From: Symbiodinium natans
Taxonomy: Eukaryota > Sar > Dinophyceae > Suessiales > Symbiodiniaceae
Assembly (NCBI GenBank): GCA_905221605.1
Contig: CAJNDS010002081.1
Span: forward strand, 656,476 to 683,975
Direction of reading: 5' to 3'
DNA length: 27,500 nucleotides
In this document: positions 8,103-16,426 of the stretch, in pieces
Layout: every line of letters begins with the position of its first letter
How positions within the stretch are numbered: the first letter of the stretch is position 1
Position numbers and translations under genes: made by a program
Notes under the pieces: model-generated
What the model was told of the DNA's origin: nothing
Databases searched by the model: none
What the model saw: only the letters and a program-made list of their open reading frames with translations

Positions 8103-8313
8103 GGGATGCCTTCTACTAACAGTCCTTCAGAGGGATTCTAGTACCCCCCCCCTTCTACTAACAGTCCTTCAGAGGGATTCTAGTGTTCCCTACTATCACC
8201 ACCATTCAGGAGCTATATAACAGTCGTCCTTAAGAGGGATTATAGGACCCCCCCCCCCCCCCCTTATTATAACCACCATTCAGGAGCTGTTAGTATAAGG
8301 AAGGGAGCATCCC
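8103..8313. mobile_element. Nested family A palindromes, copy 2
   Basis: GGGATGCCTTCTACTAAC opens the element. The CAGTCCTTCAGAGGGATTCTA arm is present twice head to tail, a further CCTTAAGAGGGATTATAG arm follows, and two CCATTCAGGAGCT right arms close it before GGGAGCATCCC. It looks like one family A element inserted into or duplicated within another. A run of about 14 C lies at the centre of the second. Confidence 0.7.
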
Positions 8314-8485
8314 AAATGACACCATCTCAGCCAGTCCCCCTGATTCCTAGGAAGGAGAAGGGGGGGGACCCTTCAAAGGGAACCCTTCTTAGCCCTTTTT
8401 TGTGGCTCTCTTATTGAGAGGGTTTTTTTTCCCCAAGGGTACCCCCGAATCCTATCCCCTAATGGTACCACCCGAATGGACCGAG

Positions 8486-8578
8486 GCTCCTGAGCCTGCA
8501 CTAGCTCGACGCAGCCCAGCGACCCCGGTGGAGCCCCCCAGGAGCCTCGATTGCGCTGTCAAGTGCCTGGAACTTAGG
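8486..8578 (+). CDS. Candidate exon, unknown gene 2
   Basis: 93 nt, phase 0 at both ends, between GGACCGAG|G and CTTAGG|GTTTAG. It reads APEPALARRSPATPVEPPRS, then LDCAVKCLELR. The donor is the first TTTAGGG unit of a three-unit array (8579-8594). Joined to the next candidate (8701-8760) the frame continues in phase. Proline-rich linker followed by a helix. The product is not recognised. Confidence 0.5.
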
Positions 8579-8700
8579 GTTTAGGGTTTAGGGTAGGTAG
8601 CCTTTGACCTTTTTGGGGTAGTAGAAGCCCCTTATAATTTTCAGAGGTTAACCTGTACTTAGTTGTAGAGAAGGCAACCTTTCGTACCTTGGACAACTAG

Positions 8701-8760
8701 GTGTTTGCCTGGGTCGGTGAAGAAGACATCAACGATGTCATCCTTGCTCTCCGTGCGCAG
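8701..8760 (+). CDS. Candidate exon, VFAWVGEEDINDVILALRAQ
   Basis: Exactly 20 codons between GACAACTAG|G and GCGCAG|GTCTAAG, phase 0 at both ends. The sequence is acidic and helical. The opposite strand is open as well and superficially resembles a Vps18 segment, but its acceptor would be CAG|C, against the AG|G rule seen throughout. The + reading also joins 8486-8578 in phase. Confidence 0.45.
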
Positions 8761-8816
8761 GTCTAAGAAGACGGCGCCAGTCAAGGAAGTGGCCGCCGCT
8801 GAGAGGTTCCGCTGGG

Positions 8817-8844
8817 GGCTGGGGGGGGGGGGGGGGGGGGGGGG
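8817..8844. repeat. Long poly-G tract
   Basis: A run of more than 20 G in a row, among the longest homopolymers in the window. Comparable G or C runs occur near 8251, 12920-12942 (T then G), 17455, 21061, 23099, 24935, 24998 and 27345. Confidence 0.9.
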
Positions 8845-8972
8845 TTCTGGTGCGGTGTAGTGAGCCAAGCTTTTTGACAGCCAAGGCCCAAAATTCAAGT
8901 ACCCCTTAATCAATGAATATGCCGGCCTTTATTCCGAATCCGAAAGGGTGCTTTCCTTAAGGGGAATCGGTT

Positions 8973-9028
8973 GGGATGTTCCCCTAAAATACTTACAGTC
9001 CTTAAAAGGCGTTTTAATACCCCCCCAA
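8973..9028. mobile_element. Half copy of family A element
   Basis: Starts GGGATGTTCCCC and contains TTACAGTCCTTAAAAGG, then TTTTAATACCCCCCC, which matches the left arm and centre of family A. The right arm is missing. Confidence 0.55.
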
Positions 9029-9094
9029 GGTATCGGACTCTCTGGGAACCAAGGCGCAACCGTCAGGGGACAAGTGTTTTTTAGGGCTTGAGAG

Positions 9095-9163
9095 GTCCGC
9101 GGATGAGAGTGCTTCGCGAGCAGCAGCGGAGGCAGGGCGAGTTCGGGAGACATGTCCACAAAG
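9095..9163 (+). CDS. Candidate exon, Ala/Glu/Arg-rich helix
   Basis: Between CTTGAGAG|G and CACAAAG|GTTGCG. One frame reads SADESASRAAAEAGRVRETC, a coiled-coil-like composition. Another frame (MRVLREQQRRQGEFGRHVHK) is also open, so the frame is unresolved. It may belong with 9357-9430 and 13191, which are also helix-rich. Confidence 0.35.
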
Positions 9164-9356
9164 GTTGCGTTGCTTGGTCATGGTCACGACCCGCCAGTGG
9201 CAAAGCTGCAACAGCTTAGTTCCAGGCAACAGCAGTTTCTAAGGAGTAGACAAGTAGCCCCCATGTGACCCCTTAACCAACCCCTAAGGTCCCCTATAAG
9301 GGTCCCTCCTTCGGCCCCTTGAAGTTGTTAGCAAAGCTGCACGCATGTTGCTAGAA

Positions 9357-9432
9357 GGCGGCTGCCGAGCGAGCACTGGAGCATGATCGCATGGCACATG
9401 GCCAAGACTGGTGGAAGAAGCTTAAGGCCAAT
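9357..9432 (+). CDS. Candidate exon, charged helix with WWKK
   Basis: After GCTAGAAG|G one frame reads AAAERALEHDRMAHGQDWWK then KLKANGR, up to about GGCAGAAG|TATG. No GT or GC donor is clear at the end, and a second frame is open. No family is recognised. Confidence 0.3.
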
Positions 9433-9542
9433 GGCAGAAGTATGAGTGAGGGTACGGGGCGTTTGTTGTTTCAAGTGTTTATCACGTGTGCGGAACGGGC
9501 AGCCAAGGGTTTTGGTTGAAAACTTGGGGATCTTGGGGGTGT

Positions 9543-9586
9543 GGTTTAGGGTTTAGGGCTTAGGGTTTAGGGTTTAGGGTTTAGGC
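9543..9586 (+). repeat. TTTAGGG array
   Basis: Five to six G-rich units starting at GGGTGTG|GTTTAGGG, the same junction form as at the donor of the S1 exon (17187). A short open frame precedes it, but an exon is not convincing. Confidence 0.85.
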
Positions 9587-9918
9587 CACTTTTCTCTAAG
9601 TGCACCAAAGTGGCAGGTATGCGGGTAGGAGCAAGCAACCAAACCAACAAACATGCGGCGCAAACGAGCCCCAGCCAAACAAGGAACCAACCAGCGACAC
9701 ACGGCAGCGGCTAACAGCCAACGGCCAGTGCTAACAGCCACAACATCGACGATGAATAACAACAGAAGTAAACAACAACCCGGCTCCTGAGTACGATGTA
9801 CCCGAGGAAGCCCACGAAGTGTCAATACCCCCTAGTTAAGCAATATAGACCCGAAACTGTGAAGCCGTGCTAGTTCTGAGCGATATTCCGTATTAAAGCA
9901 GGGGCCTCGGGCTTTCTA

Positions 9919-10035
9919 CTTGGAGGTTCATGTGTAGTTGCAAGTAGCCCTAAGTCCCTAAGTAAGGTTCTAGCCAGCTATAAGAATAGTTACCCTACTT
10001 ATAACCCCAGTTATAACTACCCATGAACCTTCAAG
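9919..10035. mobile_element. MITE-like palindrome, family B copy 1
   Basis: Terminal arms CTTGGAGGTTCATGTGTAGT and ACTACCCATGAACCTTCAAG are near-perfect complements, with paired inner arms (AAGTAGGGTAACTATTCTTA side). About 117 bp. A second copy is at 22712-22825. A CCCTAAA array abuts the right end. Confidence 0.8.
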
Positions 10036-10118
10036 TAGCCCTAAACCCTAAACCCTAAACCCCAAACCCCAAACCCCAAACCCCAAACCCTAAACCCTAA
10101 ACCCTAAACCCTAAACCT
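10036..10118 (+). repeat. CCCTAAA array with CCCCAAA core, flanked by a duplicated element end
   Basis: About twelve units, the middle four or so being CCCCAAA. The array is bracketed by TACCCATGAACCTTCAAGTAG-like sequence on the left (10018-10038) and a diverged copy, TACCCAATGAACCCTCAAGTAG, on the right (10120-10141). Confidence 0.85.
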
Positions 10119-10153
10119 GTACCCAATGAACCCTCAAGTAGGGGTTGCGCCAG

Positions 10154-10223
10154 GCTCCGAAGGAGCCGAAGCCGGTGCAGCGCATCGATCGAGTGTGCGG
10201 TTCTCGGACGTGAACTCCCAGGG
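10154..10223 (+). CDS. Candidate exon ending at an array
   Basis: Lies between GCGCCAG|G and CCCAGGG|GTTTAG. Two frames are open. One reads SEGAEAGAAHRSSVRFSDVN, the more protein-like of the two. It is preceded by the 10036 CCCTAAA array and its donor is the start of a TTTAGGG array (10224-10250). The product is unknown. Confidence 0.4.
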
Positions 10224-11140
10224 GTTTAGGGTTTAGGGTTTAGGGTTTCTAGGTGCCCTTGGAATATTTTTATTTGCCCTTATTGGGATTTAAGAGGATC
10301 ATATTCAGAAGTATTCTCAGAGGGTGTTCAAAGGCCATCCTGAGTTTAGGACGACCTTACTCAGAGGGTCCATTTGTAGTACCATTATGGCATTTAGGGT
10401 TTAGGGTTTAGGGTTAGGTACCCAAAAACCCTTATACATAGACTTTTGGGGTACCGAATTCCAGAATGGTAGCCTAAACCCTAAACCCTAAACCCTAACC
10501 CCTAAACCCTAAACCCATAAAATGGACCCTCTGGGTTCATGACCCCGCCTGGGTTCTTAGACTGGGAACCTCAACGGACGGGGGAAAAGGAGGGGGCGGG
10601 GAGACTTCGAGAAGAACGGAGTTAGGGTTTTTTTAACTTTAAGAAGCCCCATTTTGGGTTGTTAGGGTTTGTCATCGTTAAAAATCCCATTTAGGGTCTT
10701 TAGGTTTTTTTTATCGTCTAAAAACCCATTTATTTAGGGTCTTTAGAGTTCTTTTTCAGGTTCAAAAAAGCCTTAGATGCGTCTGAGGCCCATGTACAGG
10801 CAGAACGGCGAAGTGGGCGACGCCAGCTCGCAGCACCGGCGCTGCTTCCCTTCGCTTCAAACTTTGTTCACCCGTTCAGCCCTTAGAGCCCTCAACCCTA
10901 AAGCCTAAACATACCCTAAACCCTAACCCTAAGCCCTATAAACCCTAAGAGACCCTCTTTTCTGAGTGCTCCGAGCTTTTGTCTGACCTATCTGGGAGTT
11001 CATGTGGAAGATGTGAGCTGGTTTGCTGTGTCAAAACGAGGGGCTACCTTTGGGGGTCCCTTTAAGGGGATTCTATTCTATTTTGGGTGGGTTTAGGGTT
11101 TAGGGTTTAGGGTTTAGGGTTTAGGGTTTAGGGTTTAGGG
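10224..11140. other. Array-rich stretch without a clear gene
   Basis: Alternating arrays: TTTAGGG 10224-10250 and 10392-10415, CCCTAAA 10471-10515, TTTAGGG-like patches with T-runs 10620-10760, CCCTAAA variants 10890-10950, TTTAGGG 11090-11141. One short exon-like segment (about 10800-10850, reading QNGEVGDASSQHRR after GTACAG|G) lies within it. Confidence 0.5.
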
Positions 11141-11810
11141 AAAGGGGTACCCCTGTTTGGGGGAATGCCCAGATGGGCCACGGACCTTTTGTTTTGCTGT
11201 TGTTGACCCCTATCTGGCCAACCGGCATGGTGCGGAAGCCTGGCAGATGATTCAAGATCGGCGCGGGGCCCTTTGGTGAGACGACTTGGATGCTGGGAAT
11301 TTGGGTGGCTGCGCTTTGGCTGTTTCAGCTTGAGGTCGTCTGAATCTTCTGGCTCTTGAAACCTGAAAGCCACAGAGGTGCACCCTGCACCGGTATCCAC
11401 ATGGCAGGTATCAGCTGCCGACCAGAGGCTTCAAGGTTTTGGCGAAGGTGGGGCAGGAGTGTTTGCATCGAGTGCTTGCTGGGCTTTCGCACACTGACAG
11501 CTGGAGTGGCCGGACTCTCCCCGGCATAGAGGATGCGTAGAGGCTTCTCAGATGCCGGCTGCTACTTACGGGGCAGCAGGGGAGGGGAGAGCAATACATG
11601 AGCATACAAATCGGCATCGCGACCCGAGTCTGAAGTTTCAGTACGTTTCAAGGCCCGGACTGTTGATGCCGGGAACATGAATATCCTGACCCTTGGATCA
11701 CCCCAGGGATATGCATGTTGTACGTCAGAAGGTTCAAGAGTGTTCTGTGCCAGTCTCTGAAATTCAGATTGACAAGCTACGTTTTCCTCTGGGCACCAGG
11801 GACTGCTTGC
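11141..11810. other. Array-free stretch, weak coding signal
   Basis: A + frame at about 11409-11532 reads GFKVLAKVGQECLHRVLAGL and ends in a stop. A minus frame of 90 codons (11128-11400) is Gln/Ser/Pro-rich. Neither shows a family motif or good paired splice sites. Confidence 0.3.
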
Positions 11811-11866
11811 TAAACCCTAAACCCTAAACCCTAAACCCTAAACCCTAAACCCTAAACCCTAAACCG
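11811..11866 (+). repeat. CCCTAAA array upstream of candidate exon
   Basis: Eight perfect units ending about 12 nt before the acceptor of the exon at 11879. Confidence 0.9.
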
Positions 11867-11878
11867 ATTCTGCCAGAG

Positions 11879-11963
11879 GTTCAGCCTGTTCGAGCCCAGT
11901 GCCAGCCCCAGCCATGAAGGGAAGTGCGGCTTGACACCTGTGTCTTGGGCATATTGGATCTTG
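11879..11963 (+). CDS. Candidate exon bracketed by arrays
   Basis: Between TGCCAGAG|G and ATCTTG|GTTTAG, 85 nt, reading FSLFEPSASPSHEGKCGLTP then VSWAYWIL in one open frame. It is the cleanest example of C-array / exon / G-array: eight CCCTAAA units before and a long TTTAGGG array directly after, whose first GT is the donor. No family is recognised. Confidence 0.45.
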
Positions 11964-12046
11964 GTTTAGGGTTTAGGGTTTAGGGTTTAGGGTTTAGGGT
12001 TTAGGGTTTTAGGGTTTTAGGGTTTTAGGGTTTAGGGTTTAGGGCT
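11964..12046 (+). repeat. TTTAGGG array with TTTTAGGG variants
   Basis: About six perfect units, three 8-bp TTTTAGGG units, then perfect units again. The block of length variants in the middle suggests local copying. Confidence 0.9.
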
Positions 12047-12815
12047 TTGCTTGTCATGAAAAAGCCCCTGAACGGTGACAAAAAAGGTGTCTGCCGTTCT
12101 TTAGGTGTAGGGTATAAGCCACGGAAGGGGTTGGGCAGTGAACAGCAAGACAACGCATCCTCCATCTCTTGGTGCAAGTCTAGCATGTGGGGGGTTTCCG
12201 AAATCCCTGCTATTGCTTAAGAACCCCGAAAATATATTCTTCCTTATGAAGGGTGATAAAGGGATTATTGGTTATTGCTTTTTTTGTTTAATTCTTTGGG
12301 GTTCTTGAGCAAATAGTAGAATCAGGAGGTACCTTATTAGGGTCCTGGGTATAAGGGAATCCGACTATTCAAGGGTTTATATTAAGGGCCCCATTAGTCT
12401 CGCAAACCCCCATGTGCAGAGAAGTGCAGATGGACGAAGCAGTCTGGTCGATCTTCACCTTGCTCGAAGCCCATGCAGTAGAGCATCTCAGCCGAATCTC
12501 AACCGCATGACTCAACGACTCAGCTGAATGCCGGAATTGGACAGACCTCATCGCACAGAGCAAGACAAACGGACGTCGTCCTTCAGCCATGGCAGAACAG
12601 CACACAGGAAATAATAATAAGAAGAATAATACCAACAGTATTAATGTTAATACTACAATGAATATTAACCTTCATATCCCTGGAAGCTTCTACGTTGAGG
12701 GCTTGCAGGCCCCATGAGCCATGCCCGTGCCCGCGCACATCCCGGCACCGGCCAGACAGGCTGCGGAGGCCGCGACCACGTGTGAGCTAAGTCCCGAAGC
12801 TCCCTTAAAAGCGCA
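12047..12815. other. Stretch with one palindrome and weak exons
   Basis: Contains family D palindrome (12210-12316). A + frame at about 12427-12511 reads MDEAVWSIFTLLEAHAVEHL and then stops, and could be a small exon. A segment 12709-12781 ends at CACGT|GTGAGC, a good donor, but its frame is undecided. ATT-rich simple sequence lies at 12609-12665. Confidence 0.35.
12210..12316. mobile_element. MITE-like palindrome, family D
   Basis: Arms CTATTGCTTAAGAACCCC and GGGGTTCTTGAGCAAATAG pair, with AT-rich inner arms. Partial relatives (CTATTTTTnGGGGGGTTCTT) are at about 2158-2181 and 16591-16615. Confidence 0.7.
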
Positions 12816-12905
12816 GGGTTTAGGGTTTAGGGTTTAGGGTTTAGGGTTTAGGGTAGAGCTCCGGGCCCAAAAAAGGGTTTAGGGTTTTTCACCCTAAACC
12901 CTCAC
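12816..12905. repeat. TTTAGGG array and small inverted pair
   Basis: Six G-rich units, then at 12876-12905 a short GGGTTTAGGG / CCCTAAACCC pair of opposite orientation, followed by a T11-G20 homopolymer block. Confidence 0.85.
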
Positions 12906-12911
12906 ACCCTT

Positions 12912-12942
<31 letters not shown>

Positions 12943-13119
12943 CAACCGCTTACCAAAGCCACCCCTAAGACTCTAAAAAGGGGGGCAAATGAAAGAGGGA
13001 GCTCAAGAGAGGGTTTACGATAATAAGGGACCCCTTATCTAGACCCCCCCCAATCGTAGGATCCCATTATTGTCAGGACCCCAATGAGGTACCCCTAAAA
13101 TCGCAAACCCTTTATAAAC

Positions 13120-13180
13120 CCTACAAGCCCTATAAACCCTACCATAAACCCTACTATAAACCCTAAACCCTCTAAACCCT
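13120..13180 (+). repeat. Degenerate CCCTA(T)AAA array
   Basis: Units drift between CCCTATAAA, CCCTACAAG, CCCTACTATAAA and CCCTAAA, ending 10 nt before the AG|G acceptor of the exon at 13191. Confidence 0.8.
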
Positions 13181-13190
13181 GAGTATGCAG

Positions 13191-13350
13191 GCGTCCGATG
13201 CCCTTGAACGAGCTGAACGGGAGCTGAAGACCGCCACCGAGTCACTCAGCGTGATAAGTCAGCAGCTGGCTTCGATTCGGGTCGTGGTGGATGGAGACGC
13301 CCGGGTGGTGAATGGAGACGCCCGGCTTGCATCTCGCGGGTGTCGGGTTG
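13191..13350 (+). CDS. Candidate coiled-coil exon
   Basis: After GTATGCAG|G, in phase 0, it reads ASDALERAERELKTATESLS then VISQQLASIR, a clear heptad-like helix. The frame continues through a 21-bp direct duplication (GTGGTGnATGGAGACGCCCGG, 13285-13325) and into a G-rich array (13350-13415). The donor may be ATTCGG|GTCGTG (exon end 13280) or a later GT. It could be part of a long coiled-coil gene or of the channel's cytosolic N-terminus. Confidence 0.45.
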
Positions 13351-13415
13351 AGGGTTTGGGGTTTGGGGCTTGGGGTTTGGGGTTTGGGGTTTAGGGTTTG
13401 GGGTTTAGGGTTTAG
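13345..13415 (+). repeat. TTTGGGG/TTTAGGG mixed array
   Basis: G-rich array in which TTTGGGG is commoner than TTTAGGG, unlike its neighbours. Confidence 0.85.
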
Positions 13416-14180
13416 CGATTTCACAAAATGTCAGGAAGTGAGCCTGTTATGGCTGCCCTAAGGACTCGCTTGGGCAGGAGGTACCAGAGACACCCTCCAA
13501 GAGGAGCGCCCGTGTGACCACACTCACGGTCGCTGATCCTCCTGGACTCCTCTTGCACCAGCACAACCTGCAGAAGCGGAAGAGCAAGCAGGCAACGGTT
13601 AGGGTTTAGGGTTGTCGGTGTAGGGTTAGGGTGTAGGGTTTAGGGTGTAGGGTGTATAGGGTTTAGGGTTTAGGGATGAACTGGCAGGTTGAGCACTACC
13701 ATAAAACCCTAAACCCTAAACCCTAAACCTTGAACCCAACCAAAGAAACACAGGAGTTGTATCCCAAACCGCAAGCCAGACGAAGATGCCAGTGCTTCGA
13801 CTTCTTTAATTCTAAATCCCCCTACATAACCCCTATGCAGCCAGAAAGCTTTGATTTTTGCAGGGCCCCCCCCCAAACCTACCCCGCTTCAAAGACCCTA
13901 AACCCTAAACCCTAAACCCTGAACCCTGAACCCTAAACCCTAAACCCTAAACCCTAAACCCTAAACCCTAAACCCTAAACCCTAAACAGGCTGCTTCCCA
14001 GCCTCGCTTTCGGCGGGTCAGCAACGTCCAGTCTGGTCGCTTCGGGGTACTTGGGAATAATTTTCGATTTTTTGGAAAAAACTATAATCCCGAAGGAACA
14101 GCCCCTGACCCTAAACCCGAAACCCTAAACCCTAAAGCCTAAAGCCTAAAGCCTAAAGCCGAGAGCCAAGCTCGGTATAG
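13416..14180. other. Array-dense stretch
   Basis: TTTAGGG with GTGTAGGG variants (13597-13675), CCCTAAA (13702-13730), a long CCCTAAA array (13895-13987) and CCCTAAA/AGCCTAA (14107-14160). Unique DNA between them has short open frames with no motif. Confidence 0.55.
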
Positions 14181-14249
14181 GTGGGAGTGGCCGGGAGCTC
14201 CGACTGCATGGCCGGTGGATGGAGTTGCAGCTTGGTGGGCATTCTGCCT
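14181..14249 (+). CDS. Candidate exon bracketed by arrays
   Basis: 69 nt (23 codons), phase 0 at both ends, between CGGTATAG|G and CTGCCT|GTTTAG, reading VGVAGSSDCMAGGWSCSLVG then ILP. CCCTAAA-type repeats end just upstream. The donor is the first unit of a TTTAGGG array (14250-14280). No family is recognised. Confidence 0.35.
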
Positions 14250-14280
14250 GTTTAGGGTTGAGGGTTTAGGGTTTAGGGTT

Positions 14281-15403
14281 AGTCTTGCTGGTGCATATTC
14301 TCTTACAACATCAGATTTGTTTGTGGTGAATGAAGCGCAGTACATCAATGATGCGCAAGCAGGCCGGAACCCAGGCGAAGCCTTCTGCCCTCCATCAGAC
14401 CCTCGCCAACCAGCATGACTCAGATTACGCATGCACCAAAAGGGTAGGGTTTTAGTGAAGCTCTAGGGTTCAGGGCAGAAGGGGTGAAGGGTTTAGGCCC
14501 GGATGCAACAGGGGTTTATAGGGCTTAGGGCTTCGCACGTGTGCATATGGCTTGTGAGGGCACGTGCATAAAGCCCCTTATAGGATTCTTAGGTTACCTA
14601 CAAAACAAAGGCTTTTTTGAAGGTATTCTACTACAGTGCAAGGTTTTCCTTGGTCACCCGTTGAAGAGGCAGTTGTTCAAGGTGTTGATGGATGCCATTG
14701 CCTCGGGCAGTGATCAACTGTTCGTCGCGATTGAAGGGCCGGATAGGTACCCATCCTTGTGGATTTGAGAGAAGGGACTGAGCCAACCTCAAGATGTGGC
14801 GGGTGAAGGAGTCAGGAATCGAAAGGGGTTTCACTCTTCTCGCCACACGACGAAGTCCCCAAGAAGGGATCTGGATGCGTCAAGATCATTGCACGCATTC
14901 GTGCCATGACCACTGCACGCTTTCAGCTGCAGTGCTTTGTTAGGATGAGCCTCCGGCCACGTCAGCAGTGATGGACGAGTGCGTGTTGAGTTTACTCTAC
15001 TCGATCGAAAGCTCTAAACAACTGTGGACAACCTTGCACGCGTAAGGCAAAGCAACAGCCGCTACATGCTGCCCTTTGAATCGAGATCTTGTTACGCAAA
15101 GGCGGCAAACAGGCCCGCGTTACTGCCACCATGAATCCGCAGGAAGAGAACGGACCGAGTGAGGTTTGCCACGCTAACTGCTGGAAGGACACCTCAGGTG
15201 GAGATGCGCTGAGAGCGGGTCGATGCGATTATAGGGTTCATGTACCGTTTGGGGCCCCAAAACATCGAAGCCCAGCACCAAGACGAGCGAGCGACCAGAG
15301 ATATGGGGCGACGACAGCATCAGTTGCAGGTTTTGCCAGTTTGCCGCTGGCTGGCTTTGCTATGCCAGGACAGCAGCTACTGAGTTTGTTGCATGCCACC
15401 CTG
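14281..15403. other. Largest nearly array-free stretch, weak coding signal
   Basis: Apart from GGGTTTAGG patches at 14440-14530 there are no arrays. Open + frames include AYSLTTSDLFVVNEAQYIND (about 14285-14345), HPLKRQLFKVLMDAIASGSD (about 14657-14716) and a 107-codon frame (15089-15412). Minus frames also exist at 14139-14432 and 14631-14846. Without splice support none is called. Confidence 0.35.
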
Positions 15404-15573
15404 AAACCCTAAACCCTAACCCTAAACCCTAAATCCTAAACCCTAACTCTGAGGTCAACACAAGCCACCTCACAGGATGCCCAGAGCAACAGACAGAGGC
15501 CCAATGCCAACAAGGCCTGCTTATCATGCATTCTGTGCTGGCTTGAAACCCTAAACCCTAAACCCTAAACCCT
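15404..15573 (+). repeat. Two CCCTAAA arrays
   Basis: Arrays at 15404-15450 (with CCCTAAC and CCTAAAT variants) and 15546-15573, separated by about 95 nt of unique sequence. Confidence 0.9.
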
Positions 15574-15667
15574 TGGCGAATGCGTGAGTCGAAACCCCCA
15601 TGTGCTGGAGCTGTGCAGTTTCTTCCTTTAGACAGTCCACCCGGATGACACGACCTGGGGCTTTCTG

Positions 15668-15755
15668 CTGAGTTTAGTGGCACTCCTGTAATGTTCTCCC
15701 CAGCATGGGCCCTTCAGGGTCTCCGAGACGTCAGCGGGGCAGGTGGCAAACAGAT
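15668..15755 (+). repeat. Dispersed repeat R1, copy 2
   Basis: CTGAGTTTAGTGGCACTCCT through GACGTCAGCGGGGCAGGTGGC is shared with 3632-3718. A long CCCTAAA array begins about 12 nt later, as in the first copy. Confidence 0.65.
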
Positions 15756-15761
15756 GAACTC

Positions 15762-15852
15762 AACCCTAAACCCTAAACCCTAAACCCTAAACCCTAAACC
15801 CTAAACCCTAAACCCTAAACCCTAAACCCTAAACATAAACCCTAAACCCTGC
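15762..15852 (+). repeat. CCCTAAA array
   Basis: About twelve units, one with an ATAAA variant near the end, directly before the 10-bp tandem repeat. Confidence 0.9.
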
Positions 15853-15893
15853 GCTGCTGCGCGCTGCTGCGCGCTGCTGCGCGCTGCTGCGCA
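15851..15893 (+). repeat. 10-bp tandem repeat GCGCTGCTGC
   Basis: Four copies of GCGCTGCTGC ending at GCAG, directly in front of a plausible AG|G acceptor. A period of 10 shifts frame each unit, so it is unlikely to be coding. Confidence 0.9.
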
Positions 15894-15894
15894 G

Positions 15895-15951
15895 GCCAAA
15901 TCCGGCTTCCGGTCGCGCACGGCCACAAAGGACGACCTGGCAGCGATCAAC
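15895..15951 (+). CDS. Candidate exon AKSGFRSRTATKDDLAAIN
   Basis: After TGCGCAG|G, in phase 0, it reads AKSGFRSRTATKDDLAAIN, with a possible donor at ATCAAC|GTGTCC (or a few codons later). It may be an N-terminal exon of the downstream channel or of another gene. The join to 16280 in phase was not achieved. Confidence 0.4.
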
Positions 15952-16279
15952 GTGTCCGCCAGAGTTCCTGTTCTCCACCCTCAAGGCTGTTTTGGGTGCA
16001 AAGGGGGCACTCTGAGTCTTTTGTGGTACTTTACTGTAACTTTAGATCCTTACCTTTTTTGGGTTTATTGGGTTTCTGAATAAGGCAGCTAAAAGTTTAA
16101 TTTTTAGCTACCCTCCTGAGTGCAGCCAAGTCTGAGTCATGCTCCATCTCGGATTCGGGGGCATCTTGTTGTAATACAGAGTACTTAAATGGCGTATTGA
16201 GATATTTGAAAAGGGACAGCACACTGTTAAGGTTATGCATGTTCTTTCGTTTATTTCAACTTCTTAGATAAAACTCAAG
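15952..16279. other. Array-free intron-like stretch
   Basis: T-rich sequence with short palindromic pieces (GGTTTATTGGGTTTCTGAATAA, TTTTTAGCTACC). No array, no exon recognised. Confidence 0.4.
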
Positions 16280-16426
16280 GGACCATTCAGAGCATGTGGC
16301 TGCAGCGACCATGCACTAGCTTGACTCGCATGCCTTCGTCGCGCTACTGGCAGAGTACGGAGCACCAAGTAGAAGATTCGCTGCGAGACTTGTCCTTGCG
16401 AATTGGAGACTTAGCAAACCCAGAAG
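16280..16426 (+). CDS. Channel exon: cytosolic segment before S1
   Basis: After ACTCAAG|G it reads TIQSMWLQRPCTSLTRMPSS, then RYWQSTEHQVEDSLRDLSLR and IGDLANPE, ending CCAGAAG|GTCTGA. One leftover base joins the GC of the S1 exon as Gly. It is assigned to the channel only by phase and position. Confidence 0.5.

Noticed and set aside
8688-8811. Minus-strand exon resembling a Vps18 segment (DIVDVFFTDPGKHLVV), with poly-C before CAG and a CAAG|GTACGA donor
   Set aside because: Its acceptor would be CAG|C, against the AG|G pattern held by almost all other acceptors, and it conflicts with a + exon (8701-8760) that joins another + exon in phase. The resemblance is short.
9574-9825. An 83-codon minus-strand frame, Leu/Val-rich (LLLLLFIVDVVAV)
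   Set aside because: Looks membrane-like, but comes from AACAAC-type simple sequence (about 9755-9780). No splice or motif support.
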